Source of the DNA: Atopobiaceae bacterium
Lineage (GTDB): Bacteria; Actinomycetota; Coriobacteriia; Coriobacteriales; Atopobiaceae
NCBI GenBank assembly: GCA_017941705.1
Contig: JAGAVX010000135.1
Span: forward strand, 1-36,019
Length of the DNA: 36,019 nucleotides
Reading direction: 5' to 3'
Part shown: piece after piece, positions 12,101 through 16,523 of the stretch
Position numbering within the stretch: position 1 is the first letter of the stretch
Layout: each line of letters starts with the position of its first letter
Translations under genes and position numbers: made by a program
The notes under the pieces: model-generated
What the model was told of the DNA's origin: nothing
The model's database searches: none
The model's input: the letters and a program-made list of their open reading frames with translations, nothing else

Positions 12101-13770
12101 ACGTCACCAAGGACGCCGAGACGAACGCCCTGTCTGCCACCGTTGACTACGACGGCGCCGAGAGCCTCGCCATCACCAACACCTTCACGGCAGCCGAGGC
12201 AACGCTCGAGGCCACCAAGAAGTTCGAGGACTGGAGCAAGGCCGACAGCTTCACCTTCAAGCTGGCTGCCGTCACCGCAGGCGCTCCGATGCCCGAGGCC
12301 GCCGAGGCCAAGGCCACCGAGAAGACCCCGGTTGCCTCCTTCGGCAAGGTCGCATTCGACAAGGCCGGTACGTACGAGTACACCATCACCGAGGTCAATG
12401 ACCACGTTGACGGCGTGACCTACGACACCGCGGCCCACAAGGTCACCGTGACCGTCACCAAGGACGCCGAGACCAACGCACTGTCCGCGAAGGTCGACTA
12501 CGACGGTGCCGAGAAGCTCATCGTCACCAATACGTTCAAGGCGGCCGAGGCGACCATCGAGGCCACCAAGTCCATCAACGTCTGGGGCGAGGAGAGCGAG
12601 TTCACCTTCGAGCTCGCAGCGGTTGACGGCGCGCCGATGCCCGCCACCGCCAAGGACGGCAAGGCGACCGCAGTGGCTACCAAGGACGCTCCGACCGTGG
12701 CGTTTGGCGCCATCTCCTACGACAAGGCCGGCGAGTACAAGTACACCGTGACCGAGGTTGCGGGCGAGGCCAAGTACGTCGCCTACGACACGACGGCGCA
12801 TGCCGTGACCGTGACCGTGGCCAAGGACGCCGAGACCAACGCCCTGACCGCCAAGGTGAGCTATGGCGACGCCGAGAAGCTGACCATCACCAACACCTAC
12901 AGCGCAACCGGCAAGCTTGAGCTCGCCGGCAAGAAGGCCATCACCAACAAGCCTGACGACATGGATCTCTCCGGCTTCAAGTTCACGGTCAAGGAAGGCG
13001 ACAAGACCGTTGCTACCGGCCAGTCCGCGGCCGACGGCACCATCACGTTCACCGCGATCGAGTACGCGCTGGCTGACGCGGGCGACCACACCTACGTGGT
13101 CTCCGAGGATGCCGACGCCACCAAGCCGGGTGTCACCAACACCACCGACACGGTTACCGTCAAGGTTTCCGTCACGGACAACGGTGACGGCACCCTCAAG
13201 GTCGCCAAGGCGGCCGACGGCGAGGTCGAGATTAACGCGGTCAACTTCACCAACAGCTTCACCGCCACGAAGGGCGAGCTCAAGGTGAAGAAGAACCTGG
13301 TCGGACGCGCCTGGAAGGACGGCGACACCTTCGAGTTCACCGCCACTCCGGTCGGCGATGCTCCCAAGCTCTCCAAGACCAAGGTGACCATCACCAACGC
13401 CACGACCGGTGCAACCGAGTCCTTCGGCGAGATCGAGTTCAAGGAGCCCGGCAGCTACACGTACACGGTCAAGGAGACCAAGGGCACCATCACGGGCCTC
13501 ACGTACGACACTGCCGAGCACAGGATCACGTTCAAGGTCGTGACCGACGACAAGGGCAACCTTGTGGCCGCCGAGGGCAGCGCGCTCGTCCAGACCGCCG
13601 AGGTGACCAACACCTACAAGGAGAACGAGCAGAAGAAGACCACCACTACGACCAAGAGCAACCTCGCCAAGACCGGCGACACGTTCGACCCGACCATGAC
13701 CGCTGGTCTTGCGGTGATCGGACTGCTTGTCGTGGCCTTCGGCCTCCGCAAGAGGCGTGAGCACGAGTAG
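103..13770 (+). CDS. Giant LPXTG-like cell-wall-anchored fibre protein with about 25 pilin isopeptide-type domains
   Basis: A 4,555-residue surface protein, probably an adhesin or stalk. Residues 1-41 form a basic signal peptide ending in VAYA. An acidic stretch follows, then two related modules (about 200-368 and 415-575) joined by a Lys/Glu-rich linker (about 372-408). A further module covers about 575-667 and a CnaB/SpaA-like domain about 1040-1150. From about 1410 to 4505 lie about 25 tandem domains resembling the streptococcal pilin (FctA/Spy0128) isopeptide family. Each has an early Lys (ATK), a Glu after the YTITE/YTVTE strand and a terminal Asn (ITNTY), the expected trio for an internal Lys-Asn bond. 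The C-terminus has LAKTG (LPXTG variant), a hydrophobic helix and an RKRREHE tail, so sortase anchoring is expected, but no sortase gene lies in the window. The start is supported by GGGGGAG seven bases upstream. What it binds is unknown. Confidence 0.93.
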   Translation: MSKTKRTRAQKRATKEAFNKFLSILLTFAMVLQTSPVAYARMDEGGVDDYVESVDVAEETVPEEDVTQEEEYVEQTVPEEEPVAHDDELGQVADEQPDEVETSIYVSSLNATVSIGEDTIADTSSNVTLTEGEDVEFYVTPNADYELVDESVKVVVDGVESVLSGDGTYVLPGSMVMAGTEISVEAFTRTYIYDDDTMRVTVALDEADAIPNNTVLQVVQVHEESYKDDVYTYNYDAYMDALNKSVGAAADKPEYTKDNTLLYDVAFLTVDQETGETIEVEPTKGDALVTFEFKEQQIDGYLRAEQAADVTVAHMPVVDAAKAATTYATTNITADDVVVQYVADEDFGASGTDTIEVKTQSFTVFALANVKKAEEAEETKDKETKPEEKKDEEAKPEEAKEAPKVTTYEGANQDVHVVATVSDPAAIPDEAQLVVRTVRPESSNYDYDAYMQALNDGSDNSVEYKPTNTLLFDVAFIMTDKDGNEYEVQPAEGATVNVDFQLLNDQITKDLDAPSASDVEVTHLPIADEAKGATTNQSGELDPSSIMVEKVDSTATGDESIAITATSFSVYALSYTVDFTLDGLTYSIAGESDVLLSTIFEKLGIEDNVAKVESVVFTNGDLIGVAQLEDGSDWKLTSKAPFTSEEKLTVTMASGKVIEIVVTDAQEGVTITLKSYDESGATPEKFEPVNTTGHYWVYVVLTNKETNSQEGWAVVPADDFLSQDSGELTLSVDNFKDIYSDEAVEYDRNKYDVGTRLLWCSNPNQEITPAFLSEQRHAQGSARTVFDTIEGYTFQGNGDPNPTDNENNPAKICLKKDHEQKSYALRFVFDDTTGNVPSNGKYFVMGKIPHQNGDAYFYVPITAAANKYNVIDNTNPGTQLVWLDQNGNKKQGEHFIGNEAATTLWMCEWTAAGNPDPQLGQLINKLNGSTAAEPRVAILNDGSVVGSYFFSLDTDRSNRSDGDVTLYYDTVHFTKAVGGISRDNVLDTLDEALGFGLYTSELTGHRTDMEANIAAGNVPSEFFTKTIADYGFSGRNMNVNKLTVTKTFTQDGNPLANQQVTIRAYRWNGSEWVIAPCGETSNPNQGEQQSGTAETTGTTDENGKLTVSFDGLQPGRYQVREVLTVGGERKELYVEETTIGHGPEQVTATFGGEVIFKGSGQNINYFADIDDGASQDMLMELIRRSRHGVLVIENENDYNRMVAANNALSSAEQGTIVRPGTEMPDGDNAPHLTINQNIGNYRILSATLASSLGSETVKVYDYTLSEIVSMGQLNLTSDDKLVVVNIDMTDAGDSAVIPVPTTLDGETLEAQFNQDGKGAARRIIYNPYVRDVNGVRSPYTGTIDTSGTTSGTLLAPAATVKDLGGNWGGTVISAVANHGGSEIHSEYQGRDREADSGVSNTKGHEAATGTGELKFKKDLGNGNQWPKDGENNKKLTFTLTATGENASQAPMPIDDDDVRVTSMEITSAAEYEFKTLHFTEADCGNTYTYEIAEDGWSGWTASAQKIYVKVEVGQPTGHGANRHIPVNITYSTDGSTYGDAASFYTITNTLQEGSLKLKKTVKYNGSLTSREELNGTYSFTVSGPGTGASATTKHVTITILNGEVKEAAVDGNTVLPDADGYVEVKNLLEGEYTLTEDTSTLPEGISLLGANDKKVTVVAGETGSEVSAKAEFVNNYARGTIQFTGEKSVDGRTFKDGDSVTVKIGAVSPADAPMPAQAEVTFAPTEANPTYQFGAITFTSVDLEDVTPDADGKRTKPFKYEITESACSMDGVDEVDTTKYDVTVTVEIDANGAMTVTPSRDKDSFDFTNEYDASGKATLKGTKDIEGREFKQGDSATIKIEAISPEGAPMPDPAELTIKPTSGTSKSFQFSDITYKLSYLDVDDESGLPKETVFTYKVTESAYSMQGVEKDDTTYEVTVTVKDNGDGTLDVVASDNAESLNFVNTYDAKGTTVVGGTKKLENRKLKSTDKWTYTLAGVEGAPIRKTDGGESVPSITAENGGSSTFTFGTLYFQLSDLDGVDPDDEGVRTKTFQYTITESGTVAGVTNDTSNPKTIEITVTDDGSGTLIVTQFPNNSAAEFVNTYDASGKAKLQAKKALGEGDTWPDGKEATFTLTAVTEGAPMPAEADRTRTLTEAGTVEFGEIEYPLESAGKTYEYKIAETSDWGTGWSVDPTEITATVEVSADTGTGELTTTVTYDPEGFTVTNDYNTKGEITFSGTKELTGRKLKEGEFLFDLYDSEGTLMESVPNAADGSYSFTTIEYTGDDLETNDDGTYKPTEKTYKVVERAGNDSSVKYDDTEYEITVTLTDNGEGKIDCVADPAENTYDFTNEYHAEGETTLKGNKSIDGRSFKEGDSATFKIVATGEFAGIAPMPAEDTVTIEPTSGTSEDFEFATIHYTLDDLKNVDDEGNVTYDKVRVFTYEVTEDAFSMQGVGEKDSTTYTVNVTVRDNGTGNLIVTTSDNAKALNFKNKYEAEGSITLDATKAMSGRDFKEGDEYTFNVNVDKAGAPLPAQTSVTITPTSGSKTEFSFGDIKYTLDDAGETYTYTVTETGTVDGVTIDTAKTVTVSISDNGDGTLSVKKGDEVIESAVVDFTNEFNEAEAPIQATKQFNDWGKAKSFTFNLAAIDGAPLPLDADGNEVRSAEATEDAPTALFGTAKYGEAGVYKYTITEVDDGVDGVTYDTDPHEVVVTVTKDAATNALSASVKYDDADALIITNNYDSTKANLQATKAFEDWGKADSFEFTLASVDGAPMPEEAGTSTTLAKTVTKDAPTAVFGEVDYKKAGTYKYTITETKGDADGVTYDTTPHEVVVTVAKGGNNKLSTSVKYDGADALIITNTYETTKATIEAAKEFNDWGKADHFDFLLEAVTKDAPMPASSKATATEAYPTASFDEITYETCGTYEYTVTEVNGGADGVTYDTTPHKVTVEVTKDADNKMSAEVIYADGDSLIITNTYTATEAPIEATKNFSSWGKAESFIFDLAPVSENAPMPLDSKGNAVTTATATKDAIKASFGTVKYEKAGTYEYTITERNDHVDGVTYDTTPHTVKVEVTKDVDTNELTAKVIYDGDKTALNITNTYEGVKKGFEVTKQFNDWGKAKSFTFDLAAVTKDAPMPEVTEATATEANPTAVFDEVEFGKAGIYEYTITERNDGADGVTYDTTPHAVTVIVSKDADSNTLSAEVKYDGKASLIVTNTYAATKATIEATKEFNDWGKADSFTFDLAAVTEGAPMPDNTTAVATDANNTATFDEITYEKAGTYEYTVTERNDGADGVTYDTTPHKVTVTVTKDDTTNALSATVDYDGAKSLIVTNTFEATQATIEATKQFDAWGKADEFKFDLAAVTEGAPMPTSTVATATEANPTATFETITFEKAGTYEYTVTERDGKADGVTYDLTAYPVTVTVTKDADTNKLSAEVSYGGEKQLIITNTYAATEAQFSVTKEFEDWGKADEFKFDLAAVTEGAPMPAETTVTATKANKTVSFEKLTFEKAGTYEYTITEQNGGADGVTYDTTAHAVTVIVSKANDNTNALSAEVRYDGENVDSLIVTNTYEAAKATIKATKQFNDWGKAESFTFTLTPSDGSPMPVDADGNVVKTAVATKDAVDAIFGEINYEAAGTYTYSIAEVNDHVDGVTYDTSAHRVVVEVTKADDATNKLTAKVAYDGADALIITNTYASTKAVIQATKAFEDWGKADIFVFTLASVDGAPMPDEAGTSTTLAKTVTKAEPTAVFGEIDYKKAGTYEYTITETKGDADGVTYDTAEHKVTVTVAKDADTNELVATVDYDGAESLIITNTYAGTETTLEATKQFEDWGKADSFTFTVAPVSGAPAPEKATAVATEDEPTASFGTVKFEKAGTYEYTITELNGGADGVTYDTTPHAVTVIVSKDADNKLSAAVKYDGKDSLVITNAYAATQATIEAEKEFNDWGKADSFTFDLAAIEGAPLPASTVATATEAEPVAKFGEITFEKAGTYRYTVTERNDGVDGVTYDTTPHTVVVNVTKDAETNALSATVDYDGAESLAITNTFTAAEATLEATKKFEDWSKADSFTFKLAAVTAGAPMPEAAEAKATEKTPVASFGKVAFDKAGTYEYTITEVNDHVDGVTYDTAAHKVTVTVTKDAETNALSAKVDYDGAEKLIVTNTFKAAEATIEATKSINVWGEESEFTFELAAVDGAPMPATAKDGKATAVATKDAPTVAFGAISYDKAGEYKYTVTEVAGEAKYVAYDTTAHAVTVTVAKDAETNALTAKVSYGDAEKLTITNTYSATGKLELAGKKAITNKPDDMDLSGFKFTVKEGDKTVATGQSAADGTITFTAIEYALADAGDHTYVVSEDADATKPGVTNTTDTVTVKVSVTDNGDGTLKVAKAADGEVEINAVNFTNSFTATKGELKVKKNLVGRAWKDGDTFEFTATPVGDAPKLSKTKVTITNATTGATESFGEIEFKEPGSYTYTVKETKGTITGLTYDTAEHRITFKVVTDDKGNLVAAEGSALVQTAEVTNTYKENEQKKTTTTTKSNLAKTGDTFDPTMTAGLAVIGLLVVAFGLRKRREHE
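5137..7905 (+). repeat. Seven divergent pilin-type isopeptide modules inside the fibre gene
   Basis: Seven in-frame modules of about 115-140 codons begin near 5137, 5540, 5950, 6364, 6736, 7105 and 7534. Each starts with a strand containing the presumed isopeptide Lys (for example LKGTKDIEGR, FSGTKELTGR, LKGNKSIDGR). Each has a Tyr-rich strand ending TES, TET or TED, except the fifth, which reads VVERAG, and closes with FTNEY or VNTYDA-type strands. A Gly-Arg pair after the Lys strand and the phrase GAPMP recur. These are more divergent from one another than the 14 that follow. Two related modules precede them at about 4330-5130. Confidence 0.8.
7906..12904 (+). repeat. Array of 14 WGKA-type isopeptide modules
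   Basis: Fourteen tandem modules share the phrase DWGKA near the start, GAPMP in the middle, DGVTYDT and a closing ITNTY. The TGG codon of the DWGKA phrase lies at 7942, 8308, 8671, 9019, 9391, 9742, 10093, 10444, 10804, 11173, 11539, 11884, 12232 and 12583, so the period is 345-372 bp. Module 13 reads DWSKA and module 14 VWGEE. The Lys, Glu and Asn expected for an isopeptide bond are present in all 14. Two more divergent modules (about 12905-13270 and 13271-13615) follow before the anchor. Confidence 0.9.
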
Positions 13771-13809
13771 GCCTCGCTAGCAAGCAGGACGGCGATCAGC
13801 CACTAGATA

Positions 13810-13840
13810 GGACCCCCTCCAGCGGAGGGGGTCCTTCGTT
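13810..13840 (+). terminator. Rho-independent terminator of the fibre gene
   Basis: GGACCCCCTCC (13810-13820) pairs perfectly with GGAGGGGGTCC (13824-13834) around a 3-nt loop. The hairpin lies 40 bp after the stop codon and is followed by TTCGTT. Confidence 0.85.
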
Positions 13841-13988
13841 GAAGCAAATGGCTGGGCCGACATGCTCGCGCAGACCTGCGCGTCTTTGTAAATGGCGTCT
13901 ACATCATGCTCGTCTTTGGATTGCCGAAGCGTCGCGCCTCGCTGTCTGATAGGCTCTTATATGCAGATTCTCTCGAAAGGATGATGCT

Positions 13989-14843
13989 ATGACCCTCTCT
14001 AAGCTTCGTATGCGACCAGTGGCCCTCGCGCTGAGCGCCGCACTCGCCATCATGCCTCTTGTCGCATGCTCAAAGAGCGGCACGACGCCCGCTACGGATG
14101 CCGCTGCGGACGCCAAGACCGAGGGGGTAGCAGTCGAGGAGGCCACCACAGAGGCTTGGATTCTCACGAAGGAGACCTATCACACCGAAGACGCCGACCA
14201 TAGTGTCTATGAGAGCGTCTACGCCTACAGCATCGACGAGCACGGAAACCAGACAGGCGTCATGGTCAAAACCGCCGGTGCCGAGTACGAACAGAGCTAT
14301 CAGGTTAGCTACGATCTCGACGATCAGGGGAGCTGCGTCGCGATGACCGCGAACTACGGCGACGGCGAGGATGACCCCATCACGTTCACGTACGAATATG
14401 ACGACCAGGGGCGCATCGTCAAGCGGATTGCATCAAACGACCAGGTCGAGACATATACCTACGACGATCAGGGCAATATCACCGAGCTGGTGCTCGAGTT
14501 TACAATTGCTGATCACGATGGCGCCACGACCAACAAGAGCACTACCACCTACAACGCCAACGGCTTCTGCACCAAGCGATCGTACGAGAGCGCCGGCGAG
14601 ACATGGAATTATCTCTACACCTACGATCCGACTGATAGCGACATGCCGACATCGGGAGTCGGAACGGACGAGGCAACAGGCGCCACAACCAATTACACGT
14701 TTGAGTATGACGAGAACGGCAACCTTGCAACAATTACGTCTGACACAGACGGAGCCATCGAGACGACATCGTTCGAGTGGACGCTCGTTCCCGAGGCATC
14801 GCGCACCGCTGCGGCCGAAAACAGGCTCAAGATGTTCCTCTAA
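13989..14843 (+). CDS. YD-repeat lipoprotein
   Basis: A 284-residue predicted lipoprotein. The leader ends in the lipobox LVAC with the lipidated Cys at 27, and a Ser/Thr/Ala-rich linker follows. The body holds about seven short repeats of the YD (RHS-like) type, such as YEYDDQGRIV, YTYDDQGNIT and FEYDENGNLA, which in known proteins build beta-strand ladders. It lacks the RHS core and any toxin tail, so it is a short YD lipoprotein rather than a polymorphic toxin. AAAGGATG precedes the ATG at good spacing; the nearby ATGs at 13981 and 13984 are out of frame. The fibre-gene terminator upstream separates it from that gene. Role unknown; a surface binding or envelope function is a guess. Confidence 0.85.
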   Translation: MTLSKLRMRPVALALSAALAIMPLVACSKSGTTPATDAAADAKTEGVAVEEATTEAWILTKETYHTEDADHSVYESVYAYSIDEHGNQTGVMVKTAGAEYEQSYQVSYDLDDQGSCVAMTANYGDGEDDPITFTYEYDDQGRIVKRIASNDQVETYTYDDQGNITELVLEFTIADHDGATTNKSTTTYNANGFCTKRSYESAGETWNYLYTYDPTDSDMPTSGVGTDEATGATTNYTFEYDENGNLATITSDTDGAIETTSFEWTLVPEASRTAAAENRLKMFL

Positions 14844-14850
14844 GGGGGAG

Positions 14851-14880
14851 AGGCGTTCTGACGGGACGCCTTGAACTTTG
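14851..14880 (+). terminator. Weak terminator-like hairpin after the YD lipoprotein
   Basis: AGGCGT (14851-14856) pairs with ACGCCT (14866-14871) around a 9-nt loop, followed by a T-containing tail. The stem is short; the stronger hairpin at 14906-14943 may be the real terminator. Confidence 0.4.
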
Positions 14881-14905
14881 TATGCGCCTTTTTTAGAGGC
14901 TTCGG

Positions 14906-14943
14906 AAAAACGCACCTATAACCTGCTTTGTAGGTGCGTTTTT
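14906..14943. terminator. 13-bp hairpin with A and T tracts, first copy of the ACCTACAA family
   Basis: AAAAACGCACCTA (14906-14918) is the exact reverse complement of TAGGTGCGTTTTT (14931-14943), with a 12-nt loop. The A tract before and T tract after allow it to act as a terminator on either strand. Its right half and loop recur at 15273-15295. Confidence 0.75.
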
Positions 14944-15027
14944 GAGCCAAAAAAGGATGCTTGCTGGATGATGAGCCAAAAAACTACCTACAAAATGGAC
15001 TTTGGCCTTGTTTGGGCGCTTTCGCGC

Positions 15028-15049
15028 ACCTACAAATTGAGTTGTAGGT
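15028..15049. repeat. Short ACCTACAA hairpin, second copy
   Basis: ACCTACAA (15028-15035) pairs with TTGTAGGT (15042-15049) around a 6-nt loop. It is preceded by GCGC, as in the other members of the cluster, but has no T tract, so it is unlikely to be a terminator by itself. Confidence 0.6.
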
Positions 15050-15258
15050 ACTGGCGGGAATCGGACGAAGGTCACGGCTTGTCCCTAAGGCGAAACGCGA
15101 TCCGCAGAGTGGTTTCGATTTGTCCCCAGCGATGAGGTGGTTCATCCAACTACTGACAAATCGTTTTGTAGGTGCTAAATCGGCGCATAAACAGCCTTCA
15201 CGACGGTTTGATTGCACTATTTGATACCCTGAGTTCCGCACCACGCGAAATCAAAGCT

Positions 15259-15295
15259 AAAACGCACCTACAACCTGCTTTGTAGGTGCGTTTTT
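15259..15295. terminator. 14-bp hairpin with T tract, third copy of the ACCTACAA family
   Basis: AAAACGCACCTACA (15259-15272) pairs perfectly with TGTAGGTGCGTTTT (15281-15294) around an 8-nt loop. The loop and right arm are nearly identical to the hairpin at 14906-14943, about 352 bp away. It looks like a bidirectional terminator or an intergenic repeat unit. Confidence 0.7.
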
Positions 15296-15432
15296 GGAAG
15301 GCCCCGCAAAAAAGCGCATACAAACTCTTGGGTGCTTGCGGATTACCCGATTACGATGGGGGAGAGGCGTCCAGTGCAAGACCATCCACCGAGCGCATGC
15401 GTTCCGCCTATGCCAGAGATGCGACTAGCCAA

Positions 15433-15462
15433 TTGGTTATGCCCTACCCGGATTCGTACAAT
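15433..15462 (+). promoter_or_regulatory. Candidate promoter of the carboxymuconolactone decarboxylase-like gene
   Basis: TTGGTT (15433-15438) and TACAAT (15457-15462) are separated by 18 bp. The -10 matches consensus at 5 of 6. Transcription would begin about 23 nt before the start codon at 15492. Confidence 0.5.
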
Positions 15463-15491
15463 GGTCTTAACACCACATGAAAGGAGCTCCC

Positions 15492-16268
15492 ATGCCTCAG
15501 ACCCCACAGCTGACTGATGACGCCCGCGCCTATCGCGACCGCATGCTTCCCACCTATGCCTCCGACCTGCAGCGCACCGACCCCGAGTTTGTTGAGCGCT
15601 TTGCAAACTTCGCCTTTGGCGACGTGATAGCCGACGTCGACCTTCCTGACCGTACGCGCTTCATGTGCTGGCTTGCCACCTGCCTTGGTTGCCAGGGCAT
15701 CGACGAGTTCCGTGCATTGCTTCCGGCGGCGCTCAACATGGGCGTCGAGCCCGAGGCAATCAAGGAAATCGTCTACCAGGCCGTTGCCTATCTGGGCATC
15801 GCCCGCGTGTTCCCGTTCCTCAAGGCCACCAACGAGATCTTCGAGCTGCGTGGCATCGCGCTTCCCCTTGCGCCTCGCGCAACGACTGAGCCGATCGTGG
15901 AGAGCCGTCTGGCGGGTGGCGAAGAAGCACAGGTCGCGTGCTTTGGCGAGCAGATGCATGGCTTCGCGGATCGTGGCAACCCCGACTATCCCCACATCAA
16001 TCAGTGGCTGGTCAAGAACTGCTTTGGTGACTGGTACACACGCGAGGGCCTGACCATTCCCGAGCGCGAGATGTGCACCTTCTGCTACATCGCTGCCCAG
16101 GGCGGCTGCGAGAGCCAGTTGCGCGGCCATACCGCCGCCAACGTGCAGTGTGGAAACGACCGCGAGTTCCTCATCAAGGTTGTGAGCAACAACGTGCCCT
16201 TCATTGGCTATCCGCGCAGCCTTAATGCAATGGCTGTCGTTGACGAGGTCACTGCCCCAAAGGAGTAG
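15492..16268 (+). CDS. Carboxymuconolactone decarboxylase (CMD)/AhpD-like protein with two CMD domains
   Basis: A 258-residue soluble protein with two CMD-type helical domains. The N-terminal half carries a Cys-containing segment (FMCWLATCLGCQG) and AVAYLGIARVFPFLKATNEIF. The C-terminal half carries TIPEREMCTFCYIAAQGGC followed by ESQLRGHTAANVQCGND, the ExxE...C...H layout of the family. Members include gamma-carboxymuconolactone decarboxylase and AhpD-type peroxide-defence proteins; many gut homologues have no proven substrate. AAAGGAG lies six bases upstream of the ATG at 15492, so the in-frame ATG at 15477, which overlaps that site, is rejected. The gene stands alone between the hairpin cluster and the peptide transporter. 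Family is fairly certain; a redox or aromatic-compound role is inference. Confidence 0.85.
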   Translation: MPQTPQLTDDARAYRDRMLPTYASDLQRTDPEFVERFANFAFGDVIADVDLPDRTRFMCWLATCLGCQGIDEFRALLPAALNMGVEPEAIKEIVYQAVAYLGIARVFPFLKATNEIFELRGIALPLAPRATTEPIVESRLAGGEEAQVACFGEQMHGFADRGNPDYPHINQWLVKNCFGDWYTREGLTIPEREMCTFCYIAAQGGCESQLRGHTAANVQCGNDREFLIKVVSNNVPFIGYPRSLNAMAVVDEVTAPKE

Positions 16269-16328
16269 CCACCAGTTCGGCTGTCCCGTAAGTGCCTTGG
16301 ATGTGCCACGAAAAGAATGCCTATGTCA

Positions 16329-16367
16329 CCAAGGGCGTATGCCGCCTTGGCATCGCCTGAGCGGCAT
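16329..16367 (+). promoter_or_regulatory. Two mutually exclusive hairpins in the region upstream of the peptide transporter
   Basis: CCAAGG (16329-16334) can pair with CCTTGG (16345-16350), while ATGCCGC (16339-16345) can pair with GCGGCAT (16361-16367). The two overlap, so only one can form. The remaining 16269-16523 shows no promoter I can support. This could be the end of the CMD transcript or an attenuator of the transporter operon. Confidence 0.35.
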
Positions 16368-16523
16368 CAGTTGTTTCGGCTTTGCAACCATCGATTGTGC
16401 CTTCAGGATGCATGACGTAAGTTTAACTATGCACGTTTGTATCACTTGCAAAAGTGGGTCGACTGCGCAGGTATCGCGCCCGACCCCAAGGAAGAGTCAA
16501 ACAAACGAAAGGGTGTGTGACCA

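Larger units (their letters stand above)
14844..15491. other. Gene-free 648-bp region with a cluster of ACCTACAA-type hairpins
   Basis: I find no credible coding sequence here. At least seven full copies of the core ACCTA(C/T)AA or its complement occur between 14911 and 15290. They form three closed hairpins (14906-14943, 15028-15049, 15259-15294) and one wide pair (14986-14995 with 15164-15173). An 11-bp direct repeat, GAGCCAAAAAA, sits at 14944-14954 and 14973-14983, and a degenerate copy GCGCATACAAA at about 15313. The density suggests a REP-like repeat cluster or structured RNA rather than a simple terminator. No matching gene product or RNA family is recognised. Confidence 0.6.

Noticed and set aside
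5137..12904. Tandem repeats as a possible CRISPR array
   Set aside because: The repeats are about 345-420 bp, in frame, and code for conserved protein domains; no short repeat-spacer pattern exists.
5902..13764. A 2,620-codon open frame antisense to the fibre gene
   Set aside because: It is in exact codon register with the plus-strand frame and stays open only because that frame avoids TTA, CTA and TCA codons. The product is Gly/Val/Leu-rich with no domain, while the plus strand has a signal peptide, conserved modules and a sorting signal.
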